Assembly: GCA_020249285.1 (NCBI GenBank)
Contig: JADCFX010000015.1
Location: forward strand, 1-36,305
Reading direction: 5' to 3'
Length of the DNA: 36,305 bases
Origin: Roseomonas sp.
GTDB lineage: Bacteria; Pseudomonadota; Alphaproteobacteria; Acetobacterales; Acetobacteraceae
This document shows positions 16,560-23,168 of this stretch, one piece after another. The notes beneath the pieces are model-generated. The model worked only from the letters and a program-made list of their open reading frames with translations, was not told the DNA's origin and searched no databases. Made by a program: the position numbers and the translations under genes. Each line of letters begins with the position of its first letter. Position 1 is the stretch's first letter.

Positions 16560-16913
16560 ATGCCGGATGGCAGCACCAACCCCGCCCCGTTTCGCGTGAC
16601 CCCCCGTGCGGCGGCGCAAATTGCCGATATCGCCACGCGTGAAGGCCGGCCGGATGCCGGGCTCAGGCTTGCCGTGGAAGCCGGCGGCTGTTCCGGCTTT
16701 CAGTATAAATTCGGCCTGGAAGATGCACCGGCGGCGGATGATCTGGTAATCGGTGATGGACCGGGCCAGGTTTTCGTGGACCCTGTCTCGCTCGATCTGC
16801 TGATGGGCGCTGAATTGGATTGGGCGGAAGCGCTGATTGGCGCGCATTTCGCGATCAACAACCCGCAGGCGAGTTCCGGCTGCGGCTGCGGTTCTTCCTT
16901 CGCGATCGGCTGA
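16560..16913 (+). CDS. A-type iron-sulfur carrier (ErpA/IscA/HesB family)
   Basis: Carries and delivers Fe-S clusters to apo-proteins. The 117-residue product starts at the ATG at 16560 behind a perfect AAGGAG; longer frames run into the promoter. It contains the three family cysteines: C44 in E-A-G-G-C-S-G-F-Q-Y, and C108 and C110 in G-C-G-C-G-S-S-F. F-V-D-P-x-S-L-D-L-L-x-G and I-N-N-P-Q-A-S are also present. The type (ErpA versus IscA/SufA) cannot be told by eye. The 3' end overlaps the possible TTG start of the exonuclease gene. The position opposite dgt is common in alphaproteobacteria. Confidence 0.92.
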   Translation: MPDGSTNPAPFRVTPRAAAQIADIATREGRPDAGLRLAVEAGGCSGFQYKFGLEDAPAADDLVIGDGPGQVFVDPVSLDLLMGAELDWAEALIGAHFAINNPQASSGCGCGSSFAIG

Positions 16914-17694
16914 TCCCCTGCTCAGCCTGGTTACCTTCAACGTCAATTCCATCCGTGCGCGCGCGGCCCATGTCGCGCGCTTTCTGGAACGGCAACAGCC
17001 CGATCTCGTGTTTTTGCAGGAAACCCGCTGCACCGCGGAACAAGTGCCGGCGATGGAATTCTCGGGCCTTGGCTACAAGACCCATGCGGTGGGTCAGGCA
17101 GGCGGGCGCAATGGTGTCGCCGTTCTATCGCGCATCCCTTTTGAAGTCCTGGCCGAGGCACTGCCCGGCGATGCCGAAGATACCCAGGCCCGCTATATTG
17201 AAGTGGCGGCGGCGGGCATCCGCGCGGCGGGGATCTATCTGCCCAATGGCAATTCGGGCGGCGAAGCCGGCTTTGCCTATAAGCTTGCTTGGATGGATCG
17301 GTTGCGGGCTTTGGTCGCCGAAAGGCTGGATACCTTCACCCCCTTCGCGGTGCTCGGCGACTATAATGTCTGCCCGACCGAGGCCGACCTTGCCCCCGGC
17401 GCCCTGCCGGCCACCGATGCCTTGGTCCATCCCGAAAGCCGGGCGCTCTTCCGGGCGTTGCTGCATCTGGGCATGACGGATGCGCTGCGTGCGCTGCACC
17501 CCACTGAGACGCTCTACAGCTATTGGGATTACGGCCCGGCTTTTGAGGCCAATCGCGGGCTACGCATAGACCACGCTTTGCTCAGCCCGGAATTGGCCGA
17601 GCGCCTGGAAGCCTGTGAGGTTGATGTGGCGCCGCGCGCCGAGGCTCAGCCTTCGGACCACACGCCGCTGATCGTCACCCTGCGGGACACGTAA
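16837..17694 (+). CDS. xth: Exodeoxyribonuclease III (AP endonuclease)
   Basis: ExoIII-type enzyme: AP-site endonuclease and 3'-5' exonuclease for base-excision repair. Metal and catalytic motifs appear in order: N-V-N-S-I-R-A-R near the start, F-L-Q-E-T-R, Y-L-P-N-G-N, L-G-D-Y-N-V-C-P-T and R-I-D-H-A-L-L-S with S-D-H-T-P-L at the end. The homologous part begins at L-S-L-V-T-F-N (about 16918), but no ATG/GTG lies there. The first canonical start in frame is TTG at 16837 with GGAAG 6 bases upstream, which overlaps the previous gene by 77 bp and adds about 27 Arg/Ala-rich residues. A CTG at 16918 is an alternative. Coordinates use the TTG. Confidence 0.92.
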   Translation: MARISRSTTRRRVPAAAAVLPSRSADPLLSLVTFNVNSIRARAAHVARFLERQQPDLVFLQETRCTAEQVPAMEFSGLGYKTHAVGQAGGRNGVAVLSRIPFEVLAEALPGDAEDTQARYIEVAAAGIRAAGIYLPNGNSGGEAGFAYKLAWMDRLRALVAERLDTFTPFAVLGDYNVCPTEADLAPGALPATDALVHPESRALFRALLHLGMTDALRALHPTETLYSYWDYGPAFEANRGLRIDHALLSPELAERLEACEVDVAPRAEAQPSDHTPLIVTLRDT

Positions 17695-17697
17695 AGC

Positions 17698-18555
17698 CTA
17701 CCGAAGGGTGCGCCCCGCCACCCCGGCCTGCGCCATCACAATCGGCCGGCCGGCAGCGTGGATCGGTGCTGAGCGATAGGCATCAAGCCCCCGCCCAGGT
17801 GAACTGCCGCCAGGAGATCCGCCGCCAGGCAATGGGATGATCTGCGCCCGATCGGCCCGATTGCTCAGCGAAATCCCGCCCGCACTCGCCAGCGCAACAC
17901 TGCCCCAGCCCGCGCGCAGCCGCGCCAGCGCCATGGCCTCCGCCGAGCTATCGCCGGCATTGCGCGCTTCCTGTTCCCAGGCCGCCAACACTTTTTCTCG
18001 ATACGGCCCGGCCCTTTCGGGGGTTTGCGAATGGTAATGCCCCGCCGCCTGGCGCCAATCTGCCCGCCCGCCATTAAGCTCGGTCAGGAAGCGCGCCGCA
18101 TAGCGTGCATTGGTGAGCGGGTCGAAAGCCTGCTCCAAGGACGCAAAGGCATTGGGGTGGTGATGCAAATTCACCTGCATGCAGCCGACATCAATGATCC
18201 GCACACCACGGGCCTGCAATTGCCGGACATGGGCAATGGCTGCCTCTCTTGTTGGGAAATATTTGCCCTCCCCCTCCGCGTTGATGGTCCAGGGCCAGGG
18301 GGCGAAATGGCCGGTTTCCGGGTCACGCCGGCCGGATTCAACCCGGCCAATGGCCTGCAACAAGCCACGAGGCAGGTTGGCGCTGCGCTCGGCCTCAGCG
18401 ATGGCGGCACGGCATAAATGCCCTTCGCTGAAACCCCTGGCGGGCATTGATTGCGCCGTTGCCGTCAATGGCCAAAGCGCCAAACCAAGCAGCGCGGCGC
18501 CCAGCAGCGCCAGATCGCGCGAAAGGCTCGGAAGGAAGGTGTAGACCAGAAGCAT
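17698..18555 (-). CDS. Lytic transglycosylase, SLT domain
   Basis: A 285-residue exported protein with signal-peptide-like hydrophobic segment at about 14-35 (ending T-A-T-A-Q-S). The SLT/GH23 domain shows I-G-R-V-E-S-G-R with catalytic Glu at 73. D-V-G-C-M-Q-V-N-L and N-A-R-Y-A-A-R-F-L-T-E-L follow, then a G-H-Y-H-S segment that replaces the usual A-Y-N-x-G. The C-terminal 90 residues are low-complexity Gly/Ser/Arg. It may be a muramidase that opens the wall for a trans-envelope machine; the motB-motA genes 1.2 kb downstream make a flagellar role possible, but nothing in the sequence proves it. Confidence 0.85.
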   Translation of the reverse strand: MLLVYTFLPSLSRDLALLGAALLGLALWPLTATAQSMPARGFSEGHLCRAAIAEAERSANLPRGLLQAIGRVESGRRDPETGHFAPWPWTINAEGEGKYFPTREAAIAHVRQLQARGVRIIDVGCMQVNLHHHPNAFASLEQAFDPLTNARYAARFLTELNGGRADWRQAAGHYHSQTPERAGPYREKVLAAWEQEARNAGDSSAEAMALARLRAGWGSVALASAGGISLSNRADRAQIIPLPGGGSPGGSSPGRGLDAYRSAPIHAAGRPIVMAQAGVAGRTLR

Positions 18556-18675
18556 GGTTTGTTCAGGGCAAAAGGCGTGCCAGATTCACCACTGCCGAGC
18601 ACCAGCGACACAAGAAACCCTTGGTTGATATTGCAAAATCCCGTTTTGCTGCACTGCAAAAAAATATCTTGCAAT

Positions 18676-18781
18676 GCGGGAGACTGGCGCCTATATCCCG
18701 CCCGTACGGCGGTTTCCGCCGTACATTCTTGGACGTTTCCTCCCTAAACTTGGCGGTGCTTTCGGGCACCGCCCTTTTTTT
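18676..18781 (+). ncRNA. Candidate trans-acting small RNA, suhB/alpha-r14-like
   Basis: A gene-free interval holding three consecutive hairpins on the plus strand. Hairpin 1 is GCGGGA/TCCCGC (18676-18701). Hairpin 2 is the perfect 9-bp GTACGGCGG-TTT-CCGCCGTAC (18704-18724). Then comes an unpaired TTTCCTCCC (18736-18744) and a terminator hairpin with seven T. A CCUCC-rich single-stranded anti-Shine-Dalgarno element before a rho-independent terminator is the hallmark of the alphaproteobacterial cuckoo RNAs such as suhB. A -10-like TATCTT at 18665-18670 sets the 5' end; the -35 is poor. The family name is from memory of the motif, not from a model search. Confidence 0.5.
18752..18781 (+). terminator. 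Rho-independent terminator of the candidate small RNA
   Basis: Stem GGCGGTGC (18752-18759) with GCACCGCC (18766-18773), 6-base loop, then C and seven T to 18781. No protein gene on the plus strand precedes it for more than 800 bp, which is the main reason to suspect an RNA gene here. Confidence 0.85.
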
Positions 18782-18785
18782 GACC

Positions 18786-19670
18786 TCAGCGATCCGGGGC
18801 CAGGAAATCCCATTCCACTCGCGCCAGGTTTTCGATCAGGCTGGCCATATCCCGCCGCAAGGGGCCAAAACCCGGCAGGCGTTCGATCCGCGCCTCATCC
18901 ATATAAAGGTTCCGCGCCACTTCAATTTGCAGCGCATGGGTCGCTTCACGCGGGCGGCCATAATGGCGGGTGACGAAGCCGCCGGCATAGGGGTCATTGC
19001 GCCGCACCTTATAGCCGAGGCCCATGAGCGCCTCCTCCACCAGCCGTGTCGCGCGCGGCGTACAGGCTGTGCCATGCGCGTCGCCCAACACAAAATGTGG
19101 GGGGTTCGCCAAATGCGCCGGATGGGCGGGCATGGAATGGCAATCAATCAGCAGGCAATAGCCGAACTTGGCCCTGGTTTCTGCGATAAGCCCAGCCAGC
19201 GCAGCATGATAGGGCTCCCAACAGGCGCGGATGCGCGCCTCGGCCTCGGCGAAGCTGAGTTTGCGGCGGTAGATTTGCTCTCCTCCGGTGACAATCCGCG
19301 CCAGCGTGCCAAGCCCCGCGCCCACCCGGGGGCTCGCGCTATTCACCCAGGGCGGCAGGGGTTCTTCAAACATCGCCGGGTCCAATTCCCAGGCTTCCCG
19401 GTTCACATCGCACCAAACCCTGGGGAAGCTGGCGGCGATCAGCGGGGCCCCATGGGCGGGGGCGGCGGCAAAGAGCTCATCCACGAAGGAATCCTCGCTC
19501 CGGCGCAGCGCAAGTGAATCCATACGGGTATCCAAAAATAGTTGGTCCGGATATTGCTGACCCGAATGAGGGGACGCGAAGACCAGGGGGATGGTCTGCC
19601 GTTCGGGCCGCTTGATGAGGTATGGTTCACCCTGAGCCATGTCTTGGGCGGCGTAAATGGGGGAGTTCAT
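18786..19670 (-). CDS. N-formylglutamate amidohydrolase family protein
   Basis: Hydrolyses N-formyl-L-glutamate (last step of one histidine-degradation route) or a related N-acyl amino acid. The 294-residue protein shows V-F-A-S-P-H-S-G near residue 30, then the block around W-C-D-V-N-R-E, and a central L-L-I-D-C-H-S-M-P zinc-site motif, followed by H-A-L-Q-I-E-V-A-R-N-L-Y-M. These are the diagnostic FGase segments. The start is the ATG at 19670 (M-N-S-P-I-Y); M-A-Q-G-E-P ten codons in is an alternative, as neither has a clear Shine-Dalgarno. No other hut genes are nearby, so the substrate is uncertain. Divergent from motB. Confidence 0.88.
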   Translation of the reverse strand: MNSPIYAAQDMAQGEPYLIKRPERQTIPLVFASPHSGQQYPDQLFLDTRMDSLALRRSEDSFVDELFAAAPAHGAPLIAASFPRVWCDVNREAWELDPAMFEEPLPPWVNSASPRVGAGLGTLARIVTGGEQIYRRKLSFAEAEARIRACWEPYHAALAGLIAETRAKFGYCLLIDCHSMPAHPAHLANPPHFVLGDAHGTACTPRATRLVEEALMGLGYKVRRNDPYAGGFVTRHYGRPREATHALQIEVARNLYMDEARIERLPGFGPLRRDMASLIENLARVEWDFLAPDR

Positions 19671-19779
19671 GAAGAATATCTCAAGACAACACCACGTTCC
19701 TTCCGCCAATCTGGCGCTTCGCCGCTAGAGAGACGGTATCATTAGCTGATTTTAGGCATTTGGAGCTATACGGTTCGGC

Positions 19780-20838
19780 ATGGCGCGCAAGGGAAGAGGC
19801 TCGCAAAGCGGCGGTGATCTGATCATCGTCAAAAGGGAAGAAGGCGGCGATCACGGGCACCATGGCGGCGCCTGGAAGGTTGCCTATGCCGATTTCGTGA
19901 CGGCGATGATGGCCTTCTTTCTGCTGATGTGGCTGATCAATGCCACCACGGAAGAACAGCGCCGCGGTATCGCCGATTATTTCAACCCGACCAATGTGCT
20001 GTCCAGTTCCCAATCAGGCTCTGGGCGGCCCTTTGGTGGCCAGACACCCAATGATGATGCATCCCTGATGTCCACCACCGGCACGATCGAAGTGCAGCCG
20101 GGCAAGCGCCCCGTGGTCATGGATATTGATGATGATGACAGCCAAACCCCCGCCGAACCCGTGCCAAGGCGCGAAGGCCCAAGGGGCCCGGAAGATGCTG
20201 AGAATGCGCGGCTTGTGTTGCGCACGCCCCCCGGCGCGCTGGTGGGGCCCGAGCAGCCGCGCGGTGGCCCGGCAGCGGAGCCTTCCCTAGAACAGCGGCC
20301 AGAGAATGTCGGTGAGGCGGAATTACGCCAGGAACTCGCCAAACGTGAACGCGAAGCCTTTGAAGCTGCCGCCGAGCAGATTCGCGAAGCAGTGCGGTCA
20401 GACCCGGCCCTTGCTGATCTCGGCCGGCAATTGCTGATTGAACAAACGCCGGAAGGCATGCGCATTCAATTGGTGGATGCGGAGCGCCAGCCCATGTTCG
20501 CCCTTGGTGGCGCCGCACCCAATGACCGCGCGCGTGCCCTGCTACAGCGCGTGGCACAGGTGATCCAGCGCCTGCCCAATGCCATCAGCATCGCCGGCCA
20601 TACCGATTCTACACCCTTCCGCGGTGGTGGTGAACGCAGCAATTGGGATCTTTCAACCGAACGCGCCAATGTGACGCGCCGCCTGCTTGTTGATGCTGGG
20701 GTTGCGGACAACCGAATCAGAAACCTGGCAGGTCATGCGGAACGTGACCTGTTGATACCGGAACAACCAACCGCCGCTGCCAATCGTCGTGTTTCCATCA
20801 CGCTGATCAGTCAGGCGCCGGGGACACCACGCCCATGA
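19780..20838 (+). CDS. motB: Flagellar motor stator protein MotB
   Basis: Stator subunit anchoring the motor to peptidoglycan; with MotA it forms the proton channel. The 352-residue protein has a basic cytoplasmic N-terminus, then A-W-K-V-A-Y-A-D-F-V-T-A-M-M-A-F-F with the proton-binding Asp at 38 in the single helix (about 35-54). The plug/linker follows; it is long and Pro/Glu-rich (about 100-200). The C-terminal OmpA-like domain has I-A-G-H-T-D-S-T-P and N-W-D-L-S-T-E-R-A-N. The ATG at 19780 lacks a close Shine-Dalgarno. It overlaps motA by ATGA, implying translational coupling; the order motB-motA is the reverse of enteric bacteria. Confidence 0.96.
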   Translation: MARKGRGSQSGGDLIIVKREEGGDHGHHGGAWKVAYADFVTAMMAFFLLMWLINATTEEQRRGIADYFNPTNVLSSSQSGSGRPFGGQTPNDDASLMSTTGTIEVQPGKRPVVMDIDDDDSQTPAEPVPRREGPRGPEDAENARLVLRTPPGALVGPEQPRGGPAAEPSLEQRPENVGEAELRQELAKREREAFEAAAEQIREAVRSDPALADLGRQLLIEQTPEGMRIQLVDAERQPMFALGGAAPNDRARALLQRVAQVIQRLPNAISIAGHTDSTPFRGGGERSNWDLSTERANVTRRLLVDAGVADNRIRNLAGHAERDLLIPEQPTAAANRRVSITLISQAPGTPRP

Positions 20839-21698
20839 TCTCGATTGCTGGATTTATCTTTCTGCTGGTCTGCGTCTTTGGTGGCTACATTCTTGCCGGC
20901 GGCAAGATGGAGATCATTCTGTTGGCGCTGCCCTTCGAATTCGCCATTATTGGGGGCGCTGCCTTCGGCTCCCTTCTGATGGCGAACAGCATGTCCGAAG
21001 TGAAACACATCCTTGGCAGCATCGGTAAAATCCTGAAGGGCGGTAAATACAAGCGCCAGGATTACATGGAATTACTGAGCCTTTTGTTCTGGTTGGTGCG
21101 CCTTGCGCAGACCAAGGGGCCGATGGCGATCGAACCGCATATCGAAAAACCCGAGGAAAGCGCTGCCTTCCAAAAATTCCCGAATATCCTGAAGGATCAT
21201 CACACCGTTGCGATCATTTGCGATTACCTTCGTATGGTTGGCATGAATGCCGATGACCCGCATCAGATCGAAGATGTGATGGCGCGCGAATTGAAGAAAA
21301 TGAAAGAAGAGGAATTGCACAGCGCCCATGCGCTGCAAAGTGTTGCTGATGCGTTGCCCGCCCTTGGGATCGTTGCCGCCGTCATGGGCGTGATCAAGAC
21401 CATGGCTTCGATTGACCAGCCACCCGCTATCCTTGGCAAGATGATCGGTAGCGCGCTGGTGGGTACCTTCCTTGGCGTCTTGCTTGCCTATGGGCTGGTC
21501 GGTCCCTTCGCCGCGCGCCTCAAAGCCGTGATCGAGGAAGAGGCGAAATACCACGAAGTGATCCGCGCGGTGCTGGTGGCACATTTGCACGGCAATGCGC
21601 CGCAGGTTGCGGTGGAAACCGGACGTAAGATGGTGCCGACGGATCTGATGCCGAGCTTCGCCCAATTGGAAGAATCGCTGCAAGAGATCAAAATCTGA
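20835..21698 (+). CDS. motA: Flagellar motor stator protein MotA
   Basis: Proton-channel subunit of the flagellar stator, 287 residues, four predicted membrane helices (about 3-20, 29-50, 168-190, 200-222). The family features are the early G-G-Y-x-L-A-G-G segment and the large cytoplasmic loop (about 60-160) that contacts the rotor. The conserved L-P-A-L-G-I-V-A-A-V-M-G-V-I-K-T-M and the G-S-A-L-V-G-T-F-L-G-V-L-L-A-Y-G-L run with its proline are also there. Its start overlaps the motB stop by 4 bp. No other flagellar genes are in the window, so the stator locus is detached from the main flagellar cluster. Confidence 0.97.
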   Translation: MISIAGFIFLLVCVFGGYILAGGKMEIILLALPFEFAIIGGAAFGSLLMANSMSEVKHILGSIGKILKGGKYKRQDYMELLSLLFWLVRLAQTKGPMAIEPHIEKPEESAAFQKFPNILKDHHTVAIICDYLRMVGMNADDPHQIEDVMARELKKMKEEELHSAHALQSVADALPALGIVAAVMGVIKTMASIDQPPAILGKMIGSALVGTFLGVLLAYGLVGPFAARLKAVIEEEAKYHEVIRAVLVAHLHGNAPQVAVETGRKMVPTDLMPSFAQLEESLQEIKI

Positions 21699-21712
21699 AC
21701 CCTGGTTGAGCC

Positions 21713-22090
21713 TTACGCCTTTTTCGCCGGAAGCCCATTTCTGAGCTGAGACGGCGGCGCCCCGCGCCCCTGCCCCACGGGATCGCCTGGATCAGCATCC
21801 GAGGTACCGGCATTGCCGCGGCCTCGACCTGGTTGATCGCCTGGATCAGCGTCGGTATGGCCGCTGCCCGCCTCATCGGTTGGGTCTGCATCAGTTTCAC
21901 CACTGCGGCGCTGTTCCAGGCGCGGCTGGTTTTTGCCCGGTAGCTCGGGTTCGGTCGGTGCGGGGGATTTGCGTCCCTGCGCCAAGCCGGCCCCGACGGG
22001 AGCGACAAACCCTGTGGTTGCAAGCCGAAGCACCAATAGGCGGCGTCGCAAGACAAGCGCAAAGCAGCGCTCGGCAAAGGCTTTCCCCAT
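21713..22090 (-). CDS. Small exported hypothetical protein with TDADP repeats
   Basis: A 125-residue product with a signal-peptide-like start (basic L-R-R-R-L-L-V-L-R, hydrophobic stretch, then G-A-G-L-A-Q). Three imperfect copies of a motif (E-T-D-A-D-P-T-D, H-T-D-A-D-P-G-D, T-S-D-A-D-P-G-D) follow, each trailed by a Gly/Arg-rich G-x-G-R-G. The acidic repeats could bind calcium or act as a processing unit, but I do not recognise a defined family. The alternative frames over this stretch lack both the signal and the repeats, so this is the one I trust. No Shine-Dalgarno is clear at 22090. It is convergent with motA. Confidence 0.55.
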   Translation of the reverse strand: MGKAFAERCFALVLRRRLLVLRLATTGFVAPVGAGLAQGRKSPAPTEPELPGKNQPRLEQRRSGETDADPTDEAGSGHTDADPGDQPGRGRGNAGTSDADPGDPVGQGRGAPPSQLRNGLPAKKA

Positions 22091-22173
22091 TTGGATGCCG
22101 AGGCGTCATAAGCCGCACAAAAACAATGGGTTAAAATTTTTCCGTCCCAGCGTGATTTTTCGCTTGCCAAATT

Positions 22174-22188
22174 GTTCTTGGTTTGTTC
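22174..22188 (+). promoter_or_regulatory. LexA (SOS) operator, GTTC-N7-GTTC
   Basis: GTTC at 22174-22177, seven bases, GTTC at 22185-22188: an exact match to the established alphaproteobacterial LexA box. It directly abuts a -10-like TATACT at 22190-22195 and lies 11 bp before the ATG of the 59-residue gene at 22200, so bound LexA would block that promoter. The divergent gene at 22090 is 83 bp away and could also be affected. Confidence 0.75.
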
Positions 22189-22199
22189 TTATACTCAGC

Positions 22200-22379
22200 A
22201 TGAGCATCACCCTTTACCAAGACCCCTCCCTGATCATCCCTCAACGCCCTGTACGCGTGCGTTTTCAGACGCGCCGCGCAGGCTTTGATAAGGCGCGCAG
22301 CGCGATGCGCGACTTCACGCTTTTGCTGGCGCTTGCCTGGGGCGCAGCGGAAGTGGCGCTCTGGCTGAGCGGGGGTTGA
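22200..22379 (+). CDS. Small LexA-controlled membrane protein (59 aa), putative SOS effector
   Basis: A 59-residue protein: polar, Arg/Lys-rich N-terminal 37 residues (R-P-V-R-V-R-F-Q-T-R-R and D-K-A-R-S-A-M-R) and one C-terminal membrane helix at about 38-57 (F-T-L-L-L-A-L-A-W-G-A-A-E-V-A-L-W-L). The basic N-terminus predicts an inside-facing tail. There is no Shine-Dalgarno, and the -10 at 22190-22195 would put the transcript start at or near the ATG, so the mRNA may be leaderless. The LexA box just upstream predicts induction by DNA damage. The closest known concept is the small SOS-induced division inhibitors of Caulobacter (SidA, a tiny membrane protein), but I see no direct sequence match; the function is inferred only. 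Confidence 0.6.
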   Translation: MSITLYQDPSLIIPQRPVRVRFQTRRAGFDKARSAMRDFTLLLALAWGAAEVALWLSGG

Positions 22380-22384
22380 CCCCC

Positions 22385-23077
22385 TTACGCCTGCGCGGCT
22401 TCCTTCGCGCGTTCGCGCAAAATGGCGACCGCCCGGCGCAGCCCATCGGCGATATTCTCCGGCGGCATGGCGCCTGAGAACAGCAAATGCCGGTCCAGCA
22501 CAAAGGATGGCACGCCAGAAATCCCGGCCTGGCGATAGCCCTCATCCTCGGCCAGCACCTCATGCCGCCCGGCATCGCCGACGTTGAAGGCGGCAAGAGT
22601 TTCTGCCGATAGGCCCACCACTGCGCCTAGCCGCGCCAGGGTCTCGGGATCGCCAATATCGCTGCCCGCTTGGAAATAGGCCTGGAAGATCGCCTCGGCC
22701 ACTTCGCGCTGCAGGCCATCAGCGCCGGCCAGCCGGATCAGCCGATGCGCTTCCAGCGTATTCGGTGTGCGCGCCATCAGATCATGGCGGAACTCCACGC
22801 CAGCCACGCGCCCGGCATCGGCCACGCGCCGATCCAATTCCTGGGATTTTTCGAGCGAGCCGAATTTGGCGCTGCGATATTCCCGCCGATCTACCCCTTC
22901 CGCCGGCATTTCCGGGTTCAATTGGAAAGGCCGGAAGCGGACCTTGAAGGTCAACCCCTCCTCCGCCAGCATGTCGAGCGCCGCATCCAGATTGCGTTTG
23001 CCGATCCAACACCAAGGGCAGATCGCATCCGAAATCACATCCAAAGTGCCGGCATTGGCTTCGGTGGCGCTGTCCAT
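22385..23077 (-). CDS. DsbA-family oxidoreductase, FrnE-like
   Basis: Cytoplasmic thioredoxin-fold oxidoreductase of the FrnE/2-hydroxychromene-2-carboxylate-isomerase-related group, 230 residues. The active-site motif C20-P-W-C23 lies at the end of the first strand (V-I-S-D-A-I-C-P-W-C-W-I-G-K). The cis-Pro loop is G-I-S-G-V-P-S-F, and F-x-P-F-Q-L-N-P and T-L-E-A-H-R-L are typical FrnE blocks. There is no signal peptide. The start at 23077 has AGGAG at good distance. FrnE-type proteins are linked to disulfide/oxidative stress in other bacteria; the substrate is unknown. Convergent with the SOS small gene, only 5 bp apart. Confidence 0.9.
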   Translation of the reverse strand: MDSATEANAGTLDVISDAICPWCWIGKRNLDAALDMLAEEGLTFKVRFRPFQLNPEMPAEGVDRREYRSAKFGSLEKSQELDRRVADAGRVAGVEFRHDLMARTPNTLEAHRLIRLAGADGLQREVAEAIFQAYFQAGSDIGDPETLARLGAVVGLSAETLAAFNVGDAGRHEVLAEDEGYRQAGISGVPSFVLDRHLLFSGAMPPENIADGLRRAVAILRERAKEAAQA

Positions 23078-23168
23078 GGGGCTTACTCCTGCAAAAGCGC
23101 CCTACCATGCCGCTTTGGCGCGCCCTGGTCCAGCACGCCCCCTCTTGGAGAGAAGCGCGGAAAGCCGC

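Noticed and set aside
18447..19517. 356-codon plus-strand frame across the candidate RNA and FGase
   Set aside because: Antisense to a well-supported amidohydrolase and passes through three RNA-like hairpins.
19700..19779. Possible sigma-54 promoter (TGGCGC...GC) before motB
   Set aside because: The GG-GC spacing is 9 rather than 10 bases and the second element is poor.
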